The notes beneath the pieces are model-generated. The model saw only the letters and a list, made by a program, of their open reading frames with translations, was not told where the DNA came from and did not search any database. Below are positions 37,400 to 45,705 of a stretch of 64,000 bases of DNA, piece by piece. Each line of letters starts with the position of its first letter. Within the stretch, counting starts at the first letter, position 1. A program made the position numbers and the translations under genes. The DNA is from an uncultured Bacilli bacterium (GTDB lineage Bacteria > Bacillota_I > Bacilli_A > RF39 > UBA660): the NCBI GenBank assembly GCA_934148535.1, contig CAKPDF010000001.1:62001-126000 (forward strand), in the 5' to 3' direction.

Positions 37400-38437
37400 C
37401 TAATTTTCTTTATCTATTCTATCAAATGTTTTTGTTTCTCTTAGGTCTGTTTGATAGAAGGCTCTTATATCATCAATTCCATATTTTAACATTGCTAATC
37501 TTTCAGCACCAAAGCCAAAGGCAAAACCTGTCCAAATACTAGGGTCATATCCGCAATTTCTTAATACATTTGGATGTACTATTCCTGCTCCTGCTACTGT
37601 TATCCAACCTGTATGTTTACAGATATTGCAACCTTTTTTATGACAATTGAAACAGCTTATGTCTACTTCTACTGATGGTTCTGTAAATTGATAGTAACTT
37701 GGTCTAAATCTTGTTTCGATGTCACTTCCAAATAATTTTTTTACTATTTCGTCTATTGTACCTTTTAAGTCTGATAGGCTTACTTCTTTATCTATTAGTA
37801 ATCCTTCTATTTGCATGAATTGATGAGAGTGAGTTGCATCATCATCATCTCTTCTGTATGTTTTTCCAGGGCAAATCATTCTTATAGGGCTTTTTCCTTT
37901 GTGCTCTAACATTACTCTTGCTTGTACTGGTGAGGTTTGACTTCTTAATAATATTTCTTCATCTTTTATGTAGAATGTATCTTGAGCATCTCTTGCAGGG
38001 TGACCTTTTGGTATATTTAATAATTCAAAGTTATATTTATCTTCTTCTAATTCTGGGCCATCTTCTACATCATATCCCATTGATATTAATAATTCTTCTA
38101 CTTCTTCTACTATTTTTTCTAATATATTAGGAGCACCAGTATTAATAGATGTAGCAGGTAGTGTTATATCTATTCTTTCTTTTTCTAGTTTTTTATTTAG
38201 TTCTAATTCTTTTAATTTATTTAATTTTTCTTCATAAATATTTGTAAATAAATTTTTAATTTCATTTACTTTAGCACCATATTCTTTTCTTTCTTCTGGT
38301 GGTAAATCTTTTATTTTTGTGTTTAATAGGGTTATTTTACCTTTCTTTCCAATATATTCTGTTTTTAAATTATTTAATTCTTCTTGGGTATTAGCATTTT
38401 CTAATGCTGATAATAAATCTTCTTTTAAATTTTCCAT
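37400..38437 (-). CDS. pheS: Phenylalanyl-tRNA synthetase alpha subunit
   Basis: Catalytic subunit of 345 residues: coiled-coil N-terminus, GHPARDAQDTFYI, class II motif 2 (RMICPGKTYRRDDDDATHSH) and motif 3 (FGFGAERLAMLKYGI). Between the T-box leader and pheS lies a 95-residue gene; expression is set by the T-box. Confidence 0.98.
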   Translation of the reverse strand: MENLKEDLLSALENANTQEELNNLKTEYIGKKGKITLLNTKIKDLPPEERKEYGAKVNEIKNLFTNIYEEKLNKLKELELNKKLEKERIDITLPATSINTGAPNILEKIVEEVEELLISMGYDVEDGPELEEDKYNFELLNIPKGHPARDAQDTFYIKDEEILLRSQTSPVQARVMLEHKGKSPIRMICPGKTYRRDDDDATHSHQFMQIEGLLIDKEVSLSDLKGTIDEIVKKLFGSDIETRFRPSYYQFTEPSVEVDISCFNCHKKGCNICKHTGWITVAGAGIVHPNVLRNCGYDPSIWTGFAFGFGAERLAMLKYGIDDIRAFYQTDLRETKTFDRIDKEN

Positions 38438-38453
38438 AATAATAATTCCTTTC

Positions 38454-38741
38454 TTATAAATTTTCTAACATATGTAATGTACTATCTTTTCCTAAATTCT
38501 TTTCATAATCTTTTATTATTTTAATAAATTCATTGTGAGGTTTGGTTAGATCTTCAATTCTATCTAATACTACTTCATCTATTTTAGTTACTCCATATTT
38601 TATTAGATATCTTATATTTAAGTCAACATCTATGTAGTTTTTTTCTAATAAATCTAATAAGTAAGTACTTTTTTTAGTATTTATTATGTTATAAGTATTA
38701 TTAGAAATATATTTTAATAAGTATTCTATGTTATAGTTCAT
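38454..38741 (-). CDS. Unknown 95-residue protein, first gene of the pheST operon
   Basis: Not recognised. A soluble helical protein with Asn/Tyr/Leu-rich N-terminus and DRIEDLTKPHNEFIKIIKDY. A strong AGGAGG precedes the ATG. It is the first gene after the Phe T-box, so it is induced by uncharged tRNA-Phe along with pheS and pheT. A helper of PheRS is possible but unproven. Confidence 0.65.
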   Translation of the reverse strand: MNYNIEYLLKYISNNTYNIINTKKSTYLLDLLEKNYIDVDLNIRYLIKYGVTKIDEVVLDRIEDLTKPHNEFIKIIKDYEKNLGKDSTLHMLENL

Positions 38742-38749
38742 ATATCCTC

Positions 38750-38958
38750 CTAAAATAAAAAGAAAGGTGGTATTTTAAAAGGACGATCATTGACCGCGGT
38801 ACCACCTTTCTTTATAACTTTTGTTATACTCTTATATTCGTAACGTGAATTATTCGATTAAAACTAAAGGGTGAATTCATATAATTTTATATACCTAACT
38901 TTACAGCTACCGTTAGTTCTCTTTTATATAATTAAATATACTACTACTTCCTTATCAT
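38750..38958 (-). promoter_or_regulatory. T-box leader (tRNA-Phe) of the pheST operon
   Basis: The T-box sequence TGGTACCGCGG is at 38794-38804 on the minus strand. A terminator stem AGAAAGGTGGTA/TACCACCTTTCT (38761-38772 with 38800-38811) overlaps it, giving the expected mutual exclusion with the antiterminator. A likely specifier codon TTC lies at 38873-38875 in a stem I internal loop (GAATTCACC), fitting the downstream pheST. Low tRNA-Phe charging would allow read-through. Confidence 0.93.
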
Positions 38959-38966
38959 TGTTTTAT

Positions 38967-39509
38967 TTATATTGTCATTAATTCATTTTCTTTTTCTTTT
39001 AAAATTTCTTCTATTACTTTATTATATTTATTTATTAATTCTTGAACTCTTTCTTCTGCTTTTTTTGTCATGTCTTCTGGTAATTCTAAATTCTTTATTT
39101 CAGTGTTTGCTTCTTGTCTTATATTTCTTAAGGCAATTTTTCCTTCTTCTGCTATAGATTTAACTTGTTTAACTAATTCTTTTCTTCTGTCTTCAGTTAA
39201 TGGTGGAATTACTAAAAAGATACATTCTCCATTGTTATTTGGAGTTATTCCAATATTTGCTTCAAATATTGCTTTTTCTATACCTCCAAGTATGCTTTTA
39301 TCAAATGGTTTAATCATTAATTGTCTTGCTTCTGGTATAGAGATATTTGCTAATTGTTTAATTGGAGTTTCTACTCCATAGTATTCTACATTAATTCCAT
39401 CTAACATTGCTGGATTTGCTCTTCCTGCTCTTACTGTAGTAAATTTATTTTCTATAGAAGCAATTGTAGAGTTCATTTTTTCTTCACATTTTTTTATAAC
39501 AGTTTCCAT
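38967..39509 (-). CDS. frr: Ribosome recycling factor
   Basis: Splits post-termination ribosomes with EF-G. 180 residues, full length, with the RRF signature RAGRANPAMLDGI and PPLTEDRRKELVKQVK. ATG at 39509 follows AAAGGGAAGG; the longer frame from 39542 is rejected. It stands away from rpsB-tsf, its usual neighbours. Confidence 0.98.
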   Translation of the reverse strand: METVIKKCEEKMNSTIASIENKFTTVRAGRANPAMLDGINVEYYGVETPIKQLANISIPEARQLMIKPFDKSILGGIEKAIFEANIGITPNNNGECIFLVIPPLTEDRRKELVKQVKSIAEEGKIALRNIRQEANTEIKNLELPEDMTKKAEERVQELINKYNKVIEEILKEKENELMTI

Positions 39510-39624
39510 TATACCTTCCCTTTCTTTTATATATTTTATCATAATTTTTTTAAAAGATAAAGTACTAAATTGATTTTTTAGTGTTATCCGCTATAGATGA
39601 TATGGGTCTAAGCGGTAATTTAAA

Positions 39625-39653
39625 TAAAGAAAAAACACAATAGATGTGTTTGG
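39625..39653 (-). terminator. Terminator of the zinc-ribbon gene
   Basis: AAACACA/TGTGTTT stem, 5-nt loop, then TTTTTTCTTT on the minus strand. Confidence 0.88.
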
Positions 39654-39654
39654 A

Positions 39655-40005
39655 TTATTTTGTAGAGTGTAATTTTGTTGCATCATTTTCTGGTGTTAAT
39701 ACTCTGCGTTTAGGTTTTGCAATATATTCAACATCAATGCCTAAATCATCTTGTGTTGGTCCATCTGTTAAATACTTAGCAAAAGAATTACCACTATTAA
39801 GAACCTTATTTACTAATCTTTTGTTATCATAAGGTACATAAATAGCGCCACAATTTGGACACATTACTACTCCATTAAATTCAAATTTATTTGGATTTTC
39901 GTCCTTATCTACATTATGACATACATAGCAACCTTTTGGTATTATAACTTTTCTCATAGTTTTTTCATTTGTTAAAACATATTTTATTTCATTATTATTT
40001 TTCAT
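39655..40005 (-). CDS. Small zinc-ribbon protein, unknown
   Basis: The 116-residue protein has two CxxC knuckles, CYVCH and CPNCGAIYVP, separated by ~20 residues, typical of a zinc ribbon, followed by a tail with LTDGPTQDDLGIDVEYIAKP. Such proteins bind nucleic acids or proteins. ATG at 40005 follows AAAGGAG. Single-gene unit with its own terminator, next to spo0A. Confidence 0.7.
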   Translation of the reverse strand: MKNNNEIKYVLTNEKTMRKVIIPKGCYVCHNVDKDENPNKFEFNGVVMCPNCGAIYVPYDNKRLVNKVLNSGNSFAKYLTDGPTQDDLGIDVEYIAKPKRRVLTPENDATKLHSTK

Positions 40006-40105
40006 TATAAATTCTCCTTTCAAATTGTATTTTTTATATATTATTTGTTTTACTACCTACTTTTTTCCCCTTCTTTATTGAGGGTTATTGTATTATACAT
40101 CAAAA

Positions 40106-40136
40106 AAAGAAAAAAGTAAACTAAAATTTTACTTTT
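40106..40136 (-). terminator. spo0A terminator
   Basis: AAAGTAAA/TTTACTTT stem, 7-nt loop, followed by TTTC and T-rich sequence on the minus strand. Confidence 0.85.
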
Positions 40137-40165
40137 GGTCTTTTTTATACATTATATGCAAGTAT

Positions 40166-40927
40166 TTATTTTTGTTTCATATATTCTAATCTTAATTTAT
40201 CTGCTACTGTTACTATAAATTCTGAATTTGTTGGTTTTGCTTTGTCTATATCTATGCTATGACCAAAAACTTCTTCCATTAAATCCCAGTTACCTCTATT
40301 CCAACTTACTTCGATAGCATGTCTTATAGCGCGTTCTACTCTTGATACTGTAGTATCATATTTAGTGGCAACATCTGGGTATAATTCTTTTGTTATTCCT
40401 CCTATAATATCAGGATTATTATATATCATCATTATTCCTTCTCTTATATATTGATATCCTTTTATATGGGATGGCATTCCTAGTTCATGTAATATTTTTG
40501 TTACAGATATTTCTAGATTATTATTATATAAATTTAGAGTTTTACTTTGTTGTTTTTCAAATACTTCTAATATTCTACTTTCTAGATCTTGTAATTCAAA
40601 TGGTTTTAATATGTAATAATTTACACCATATTCACTTACTTTTCTTATTACATCTGGTGCATTATATGATGTTTCTACAATTATATTTTTTTGTTGTTTT
40701 CTTTTCTTTAATTCTTCTAGTACATATAATCCATCTTTTTTTGGCATTATTAAATCTAGTAATACTAAATCGTATTTCCCATCTTCATTAATAATTGCTT
40801 TTAAACCATCACTTCCGTCATAATAACAATTAGTTATTTCTATTTGTTTATTATTTTTAAAATATTCTTTAACCATTTCAGTTAAACTTACATTGTCATC
40901 AATCATTAGTACTTTAATTTTTTCCAT
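40166..40927 (-). CDS. spo0A: Sporulation master regulator Spo0A
   Basis: Response regulator that starts sporulation. Receiver domain (1-120): acidic pair Asp10-Asp11, phospho-Asp58 (DLVLLDLIMP), Lys108 (YILKPF). The C-terminal Spo0A domain is nearly textbook: ITKILHELGMPSHIKGYQ, SRVERAIRHAIEVSWNRG (recognition helix) and KPTNSEFIVTVADKLRLE. 253 residues, normal length. Ribosome site AAGAAGG. A TGTCGAA box lies ~60 bases upstream, so autoregulation is likely. Confidence 0.98.
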   Translation of the reverse strand: MEKIKVLMIDDNVSLTEMVKEYFKNNKQIEITNCYYDGSDGLKAIINEDGKYDLVLLDLIMPKKDGLYVLEELKKRKQQKNIIVETSYNAPDVIRKVSEYGVNYYILKPFELQDLESRILEVFEKQQSKTLNLYNNNLEISVTKILHELGMPSHIKGYQYIREGIMMIYNNPDIIGGITKELYPDVATKYDTTVSRVERAIRHAIEVSWNRGNWDLMEEVFGHSIDIDKAKPTNSEFIVTVADKLRLEYMKQK

Positions 40928-40987
40928 TTATTTATTCCTTCTTTCCTTATTTTCAAATTTATTATATTACAATGTAATGTCTTATTA

Positions 40988-40994
40988 TGTCGAA
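40988..40994 (+). promoter_or_regulatory. Spo0A-box match upstream of spo0A
   Basis: TGTCGAA, the core of the 0A box (consensus TGNCGAA), 61 bases before the spo0A start. By analogy with Bacillus, Spo0A-P may act here on its own promoter. Confidence 0.55.
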
Positions 40995-41008
40995 TTATTA
41001 TATAAAAA

Positions 41009-41043
41009 CTAAAAAAGAGAAGTATATTAGCACATACTTCTCT
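41009..41043 (-). terminator. Terminator of the pgk-...-tim unit
   Basis: AGAGAAGTAT/ATACTTCTCT stem, 8-nt loop, then TTTTTT on the minus strand; it overlaps the stop of the TIM-like gene. Confidence 0.92.
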
Positions 41044-41728
41044 AACAATTATTTTCTATTATTTTTTTTATTTTATCTTTGTTACTTGAAACTTTTCCAA
41101 TGATTACTCCATTTACTTTTTCTAATTCTAATATTTGTTTAATATTATCTTTTCTAACTCCTCCACCATATATTATATTTGGTATTACGTTATATTTTTC
41201 TTTTAGGTAATCATAAATAGAATTTATGTCATTTTCTATTTCTTTTATGTCTGGAACTTCTTTTAACTTTAGTGGTTCATAAGCAAAAATTATGAAATCA
41301 ATATGATTAATATTAGCGCATATTTCATCTAAATCTTTAATAGCATCTTCTACGTTACCTGTTTCACCAAAACATACTATTGGCATGATATTTGATTCTA
41401 AACAGGCAATTAATTTTTTGTTTATTTGTTTTGGTGTTTCATTAAAGTTTTTTACTCTTTCGTAATGTCCTACTAAACAATATTCTACACCTAAACTTTT
41501 TAATTGTAAAGTAGAAATTTCACCTGTAAGGTTTCCTTCTGTATGTTCTGATACATTTTGAGCGCCTATTCCCCAATTAGATTGATTTATAAAATTTTCT
41601 AGATATATATTTGATGGACAAATAATTAAATTATTATCTGTGTCTATATTGTTAGTTGTTTCTATATATTCATATACTTCATCATATTCTAGTGTCATTT
41701 TGTGATTTAGTACTATTAGTTTCTTCAT
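41042..41728 (-). CDS. Divergent triosephosphate isomerase-like protein
   Basis: The 228-residue TIM barrel keeps the catalytic set: Asn-x-Lys in LNHKM near the N-terminus, His in CLVGHYER and Glu in AYEPL. But the lid loop after Glu, normally PVWAIGTG, is PLKLKEVPDI, and the phosphate loop is YGGGV rather than YGGSV. It is shorter than usual TIMs (~250). Activity is uncertain; a normal tpiA may lie elsewhere. The start sits inside the glycosyltransferase gene (47-base overlap) with GGAGGAAAAG before it. Confidence 0.75.
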   Translation of the reverse strand: MKKLIVLNHKMTLEYDEVYEYIETTNNIDTDNNLIICPSNIYLENFINQSNWGIGAQNVSEHTEGNLTGEISTLQLKSLGVEYCLVGHYERVKNFNETPKQINKKLIACLESNIMPIVCFGETGNVEDAIKDLDEICANINHIDFIIFAYEPLKLKEVPDIKEIENDINSIYDYLKEKYNVIPNIIYGGGVRKDNIKQILELEKVNGVIIGKVSSNKDKIKKIIENNC

Positions 41729-42956
41729 CTTCTTTTCCTCCTATTAGTTTTCTTATTTTTTCAAACGTTGATATTTTTAGTTTTGGTTTATGCATGATTG
41801 CTATTTTATATACTTCTAGTATTTGTTCGGCAAAATATCTTGAGGAATGAGTTTCTGCTGATATTCTTGCTTGTTTGCTTAATGATTGTAATAGATGTCT
41901 ATCATTAAATAGTTCTATTATACTTTTTTTGTATTCTTTTCTAGTTTCAAATACTTTTCCATTTAAATTATTTATTACTGTATCTGTAAAACTTTCATCA
42001 TTTATACATACTACTGGAAGTGATGCTGCCATGGCTTCTATTACGGTTAATCCTTGGGTTTCTGTATGGGATGCTGTTGCAAATACATTTGCTATTAAAT
42101 AGTAATTACTTATTTTATCCCATGGTACTTTTCCTGTAAATATTACATTATTATTTATTTTATTTTTATAGCAATATTCTTTATAGTTTTCTAGATCTGG
42201 TCCATCTCCTACTATTAGTAGTTTTATTTTAGGTGATACTTGGATTAGTGATTTCATACTTGATAGTAGTAGGTCTATATTTTTTTCTGTTCCTATTCTT
42301 CCTACAAATAAAATTACAAAGTCATCTTTTTCTAGTTTTAATTTTTTCCTTAATTCATTTTTGTTAAAGCCTTTATTGTTTTCTATGTAAAATTTTTCAA
42401 TATCTATTCCTGTTGGTACTATATAGACATTTCTATCTACTAAGTATTTCTTTTTGAATAATTCGTAAGCTTTTTTAGTTGGAACTACTAGTTCACTTAT
42501 TGTTTTATCACAATAAAATAATGTTAGGTATTCTACTATTTTTTTACTTGATTTATTGAAATATCCATGTGTTATATAGTGAACGTAATCTTCATACATT
42601 GTATGATATGTGTGGACTAATGGTATATTATATTGTTTTGATACTATTCTAGCAAATGTTCCTACTCCAAATTCTGTTTGGGAATGAATTACATCTAGAT
42701 TCCATTTTTTTATTATTTTTAAAGCTTTCATGGAATATATTCCTGTTAATCTGTAATCATATATTCCTGTTGGTATTCCTGGTATTCTAATTATTTTGTT
42801 ATTATCTTCAAATTTATATTGGAGATTTTCTGCATTTACTGTAACTATATAGACAGTATGTCCTTTTTTTTCTAGACCTTTTTTTAACATTAAAACACTG
42901 GTGGTTACTCCATTTATATAGGGAGTATAAGTATCTGTAAATATTCCTATTCTCAT
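41682..42956 (-). CDS. GT4 glycosyltransferase, diacylglycerol glucosyltransferase-like
   Basis: The 424-residue GT-B enzyme closely follows the LafA/alMGS group that adds glucose to diacylglycerol for glycolipid anchors: MRIGIFTDTYTPYINGVTTS, VIHSQTEFGVGTFAR, the phosphate/UDP part VGRIGTEKNIDLLL, and EX7E as ASHTETQGLTVIEAMAA. The acceptor is inferred. ATGA overlaps the stop of the flippase-like gene. Stop codon is TGA. Confidence 0.88.
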   Translation of the reverse strand: MRIGIFTDTYTPYINGVTTSVLMLKKGLEKKGHTVYIVTVNAENLQYKFEDNNKIIRIPGIPTGIYDYRLTGIYSMKALKIIKKWNLDVIHSQTEFGVGTFARIVSKQYNIPLVHTYHTMYEDYVHYITHGYFNKSSKKIVEYLTLFYCDKTISELVVPTKKAYELFKKKYLVDRNVYIVPTGIDIEKFYIENNKGFNKNELRKKLKLEKDDFVILFVGRIGTEKNIDLLLSSMKSLIQVSPKIKLLIVGDGPDLENYKEYCYKNKINNNVIFTGKVPWDKISNYYLIANVFATASHTETQGLTVIEAMAASLPVVCINDESFTDTVINNLNGKVFETRKEYKKSIIELFNDRHLLQSLSKQARISAETHSSRYFAEQILEVYKIAIMHKPKLKISTFEKIRKLIGGKEDEETNSTKSQNDTRI

Positions 42957-43969
42957 GTTTTTTCCTTCTTTCTATAAGTCATTAGGCAGATTCCTCCAAT
43001 TATTATTGCTAGATAATAACTTATTAATCTCCATAATAACATACTTGCTGTTAAGATATTTCCTTTTATTAGATATGAGAAGAAGAAGATATATCCATAT
43101 TCTATTCCTCCTGTACCTCCTGGTATTGGTACAAATGATCCCATTACCATTATATATGCTACAGTGACAATACTATCTATGAAATTAATATCATGATATC
43201 CTAGGCCATATATTACTGAGAATGCTATACTATATAGAGATAATAATGCTAATATATTTATTACTACTATTTTTGATACTTCTAATTTATGAGTTTTTAA
43301 TATTGTAGCGTTTTTATGAAAATTATTTAAATATTCTTCTAATTTTTCTTTGGTATTATCTTTATTTTTTACTATTTTTAATTTTGCTAGTAAATTTAGG
43401 CCTTGATTACAAATAAATTTATTTATTTTTTTAGAAAAACTTATTACAAATGTTGCTATTAAGACTAAAGTATTAATAGCAAATCCTACTACTACTAATT
43501 TTTTTATTAGGGTATTATCTGCAAATAGTCTAAATTTATGATTATAAGTAACTGCTATTAATCCTAATAGTATTAAGGCCATTTGATAGACCATGAAATT
43601 TTGCAATACTATGTTAGTTGATTTGGTTATATCATTTCCTTCGTTATGCATATAATATACTTCCATTGGTTGACCTCCTGTTGCAAAGGGAGTTACTCCA
43701 TGAAAGAATTGGATTATAAAGCTTATTTTTATACTTCTTAGAAGGAGCATATTTGCATTATTTAGTTTTGCTAATAGATAGGTAGATATACCTGTTAGGG
43801 TTCTATAGCCTACTAAGCCTAATATTCCAATAATAAACCAAAGGTAATTCATTTTTAGAATACAATCTAATATTTGATTAAAATTATCTTTTAAAGAAAA
43901 ATATAATACTATACCTAGAACTAATAATATTATTACTATATTGATTGCAAATTTTAATTTTTTATTCAT
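42953..43969 (-). CDS. UPF0104 / MprF-flippase-like membrane protein
   Basis: The 338-residue protein has about eight membrane segments and the lysyl-PG synthase TM family motif FVPIPGGTGGIEYGY. It lacks the soluble lysyltransferase domain of MprF. Placed between pgk and a glycolipid glucosyltransferase, it may flip or supply a glycolipid; that is inference. ATG at 43969 overlaps the pgk end by 8 bases. Confidence 0.85.
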   Translation of the reverse strand: MNKKLKFAINIVIILLVLGIVLYFSLKDNFNQILDCILKMNYLWFIIGILGLVGYRTLTGISTYLLAKLNNANMLLLRSIKISFIIQFFHGVTPFATGGQPMEVYYMHNEGNDITKSTNIVLQNFMVYQMALILLGLIAVTYNHKFRLFADNTLIKKLVVVGFAINTLVLIATFVISFSKKINKFICNQGLNLLAKLKIVKNKDNTKEKLEEYLNNFHKNATILKTHKLEVSKIVVINILALLSLYSIAFSVIYGLGYHDINFIDSIVTVAYIMVMGSFVPIPGGTGGIEYGYIFFFSYLIKGNILTASMLLWRLISYYLAIIIGGICLMTYRKKEKT

Positions 43970-45143
43970 CTTCGATAGCACTTATTGCTGGAAGTGGTGT
44001 TCCTTCCAAGTATTCAAGTGTTGCTCCTCCTCCTGTAGATATGTGATAGAATTTTTTAGGATCACTTAATTTATTTACTGATGAGGCACTGTCTCCTCCT
44101 CCTACTAGAGTTTTTATATTATTAGTGGTGATGCAATCATATATACTTTTGGTTCCGTTTTGATATAATGGATTTTCAAATAATCCCATTGGACCATTTA
44201 TTATTACTCTTTTAGCATTTTTAATTATACTTGTAAATTTATTAATTGTTTCTGGTCCTATGTCTAATCCTATGTCATCATTATCAAATTCATTTATTTT
44301 TTTTATTTCACATTCTGTACTATTTATACTTTTAGCACATATAGAATCTGTTGGTAATATTATTTTGTTTGGATATTTTGCTAATAGATTTTTACAAAAA
44401 TCTAAAGATTCAGAATCTAATAGTGATGCTCCTATGTTATTTCCAAGGGATGCTAAAAATGTGTACGCCATAGCGCCTCCTATTAAAAGGGTATCACATT
44501 TATCTATTAGATTTGTTATCATTTTTATTTTGTCGCTTACTTTGGCTCCTCCCATAATAACTATATAGGGATGGGTATTTTCAGTTATTATTCCATCTAA
44601 TTTAGTTAATTCTTCTTCTATTAGAAATCCTATTCCATTGGGTAGATATTTACTTATTCCTACGTTTGAGGCATGGCTTCTGTGAGATGTTCCGTAAGCA
44701 TCATTTATAAATATATCACCAAGAGATGCCCAATATTTGGCTAACTCTTCATTACAAGTACTTTCTTTCTTTCCGTCTAAATCTTCAAATCTTGTGTTTT
44801 CTATTAATAATACTTCTTTAGGTTTTAAGTTATGCGCTAAATTAGTTAAATTATCTGATCTTGTATCAGGACTAAATAATACTTTTTGATTTAATAATTT
44901 ACTTAATAATTCTGCTACTGGTTTAAGTGAATTTTTAACTTTGTCAGATTCTTCTTTTATTTTTCCAAGGTGTGATAGTATTATTGCACTGCCATTATGA
45001 TCTAGTATATATTTGATTGTTTTTAGGCTTGCTAAGACTCTTGTATCGTCTGTTATTATTCCATCTTTCATTGGAACATTTAAGTCACATCTTACTATTA
45101 CTTTTTTATTTTCTAAATTATAATCAGTTATCTTTTTTTTCAT
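43962..45143 (-). CDS. pgk: Phosphoglycerate kinase
   Basis: Makes ATP from 1,3-bisphosphoglycerate. 393 residues: VIVRCDLNVPMKDG, HLGKIKEESDKVK, IMGGAKVSDKI, INGPMGLFENPLYQNG and the nucleotide loop GGGDSASSV. Clear ribosome site (AAAGGAG) and a promoter at 45173-45201. It leads an operon with UPF0104, GT4 and the TIM-like gene rather than with gapA. Confidence 0.98.
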   Translation of the reverse strand: MKKKITDYNLENKKVIVRCDLNVPMKDGIITDDTRVLASLKTIKYILDHNGSAIILSHLGKIKEESDKVKNSLKPVAELLSKLLNQKVLFSPDTRSDNLTNLAHNLKPKEVLLIENTRFEDLDGKKESTCNEELAKYWASLGDIFINDAYGTSHRSHASNVGISKYLPNGIGFLIEEELTKLDGIITENTHPYIVIMGGAKVSDKIKMITNLIDKCDTLLIGGAMAYTFLASLGNNIGASLLDSESLDFCKNLLAKYPNKIILPTDSICAKSINSTECEIKKINEFDNDDIGLDIGPETINKFTSIIKNAKRVIINGPMGLFENPLYQNGTKSIYDCITTNNIKTLVGGGDSASSVNKLSDPKKFYHISTGGGATLEYLEGTPLPAISAIEDE

Positions 45144-45172
45144 ACATTATCTCCTTTGTACTTACGTTACCC

Positions 45173-45201
45173 ATTATACCAAATTTTGGGTAATAAGTAA
45201 A
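45173..45201 (-). promoter_or_regulatory. Promoter of the pgk operon
   Basis: On the minus strand, TTTACT (-35) and TATAAT (-10) with a 17-base spacer, ending ~30 bases before the pgk start. Confidence 0.7.
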
Positions 45202-45221
45202 CTAGGAATGGATATTGATAA

Positions 45222-45262
45222 TAAAAAGAAAGAAATTATTTTTTTACTAATTCCTTCCTTTT
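45222..45262 (-). terminator. Terminator of the LRR gene
   Basis: A ~13-bp A/T-rich stem with some G-T pairs, followed by T-rich sequence on the minus strand, overlapping the stop. Confidence 0.75.
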
Positions 45263-45694
45263 TATCTTTACTTTACTTCCAAAAAAATCATACAATTCAT
45301 AATCATATAATAATGATATGGTGGAATAATGGTCTATAATTACTTCTTCTAAGGGATTATTAGAAAATGCATAATTACCTATTATATTTATACTTTTAGG
45401 AATAGTAATGCTAGATAAATTACAACCTTCAAAGGCTGATGCCCCTATCCAAAATAATCCTTCATTTAATTCTAAATTAGATAATAAGGCATTTTCGTGA
45501 AAGGCATATGCTCCTATTACTTTTAATGAATTTGGAGTTTTAAGTTTTTCTAATTTTTGTCCTTTGAATGTTCCATTTCCTATTTTTTCTAATCCTTCAT
45601 ACATTATTAGGTTTTTTATTTGTTTATTTTCTGTTTCTTTTGATGTTATTACCTTTTTATTCTTGCTAATTATAAAAGTGTCTTTATTTTTCAT
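45236..45694 (-). CDS. BspA-type leucine-rich-repeat protein (LRR_5)
   Basis: The 152-residue protein has about four LRR_5 repeats with the pattern LxxIxxxAFxxC/N (IGNGTFKGQKL, VIGAYAFHENAL, WIGASAFEGCNL, IIGNYAFSNNPL). No signal peptide or membrane segment is present, unlike surface LRR proteins, so it is cytosolic. Ends shortly before its terminator and starts 11 bases after gltX, so it may be co-transcribed with it. Binding partner unknown. Confidence 0.85.
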   Translation of the reverse strand: MKNKDTFIISKNKKVITSKETENKQIKNLIMYEGLEKIGNGTFKGQKLEKLKTPNSLKVIGAYAFHENALLSNLELNEGLFWIGASAFEGCNLSSITIPKSINIIGNYAFSNNPLEEVIIDHYSTISLLYDYELYDFFGSKVKIKRKELVKK

Positions 45695-45705
45695 GTTATC
45701 TCTTT

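Noticed and set aside
41682..42956. Possible recoding of TGA as Trp, as in Mollicutes
   Set aside because: TGA is used as the stop here and at 42953, and all clear Trp codons are TGG.
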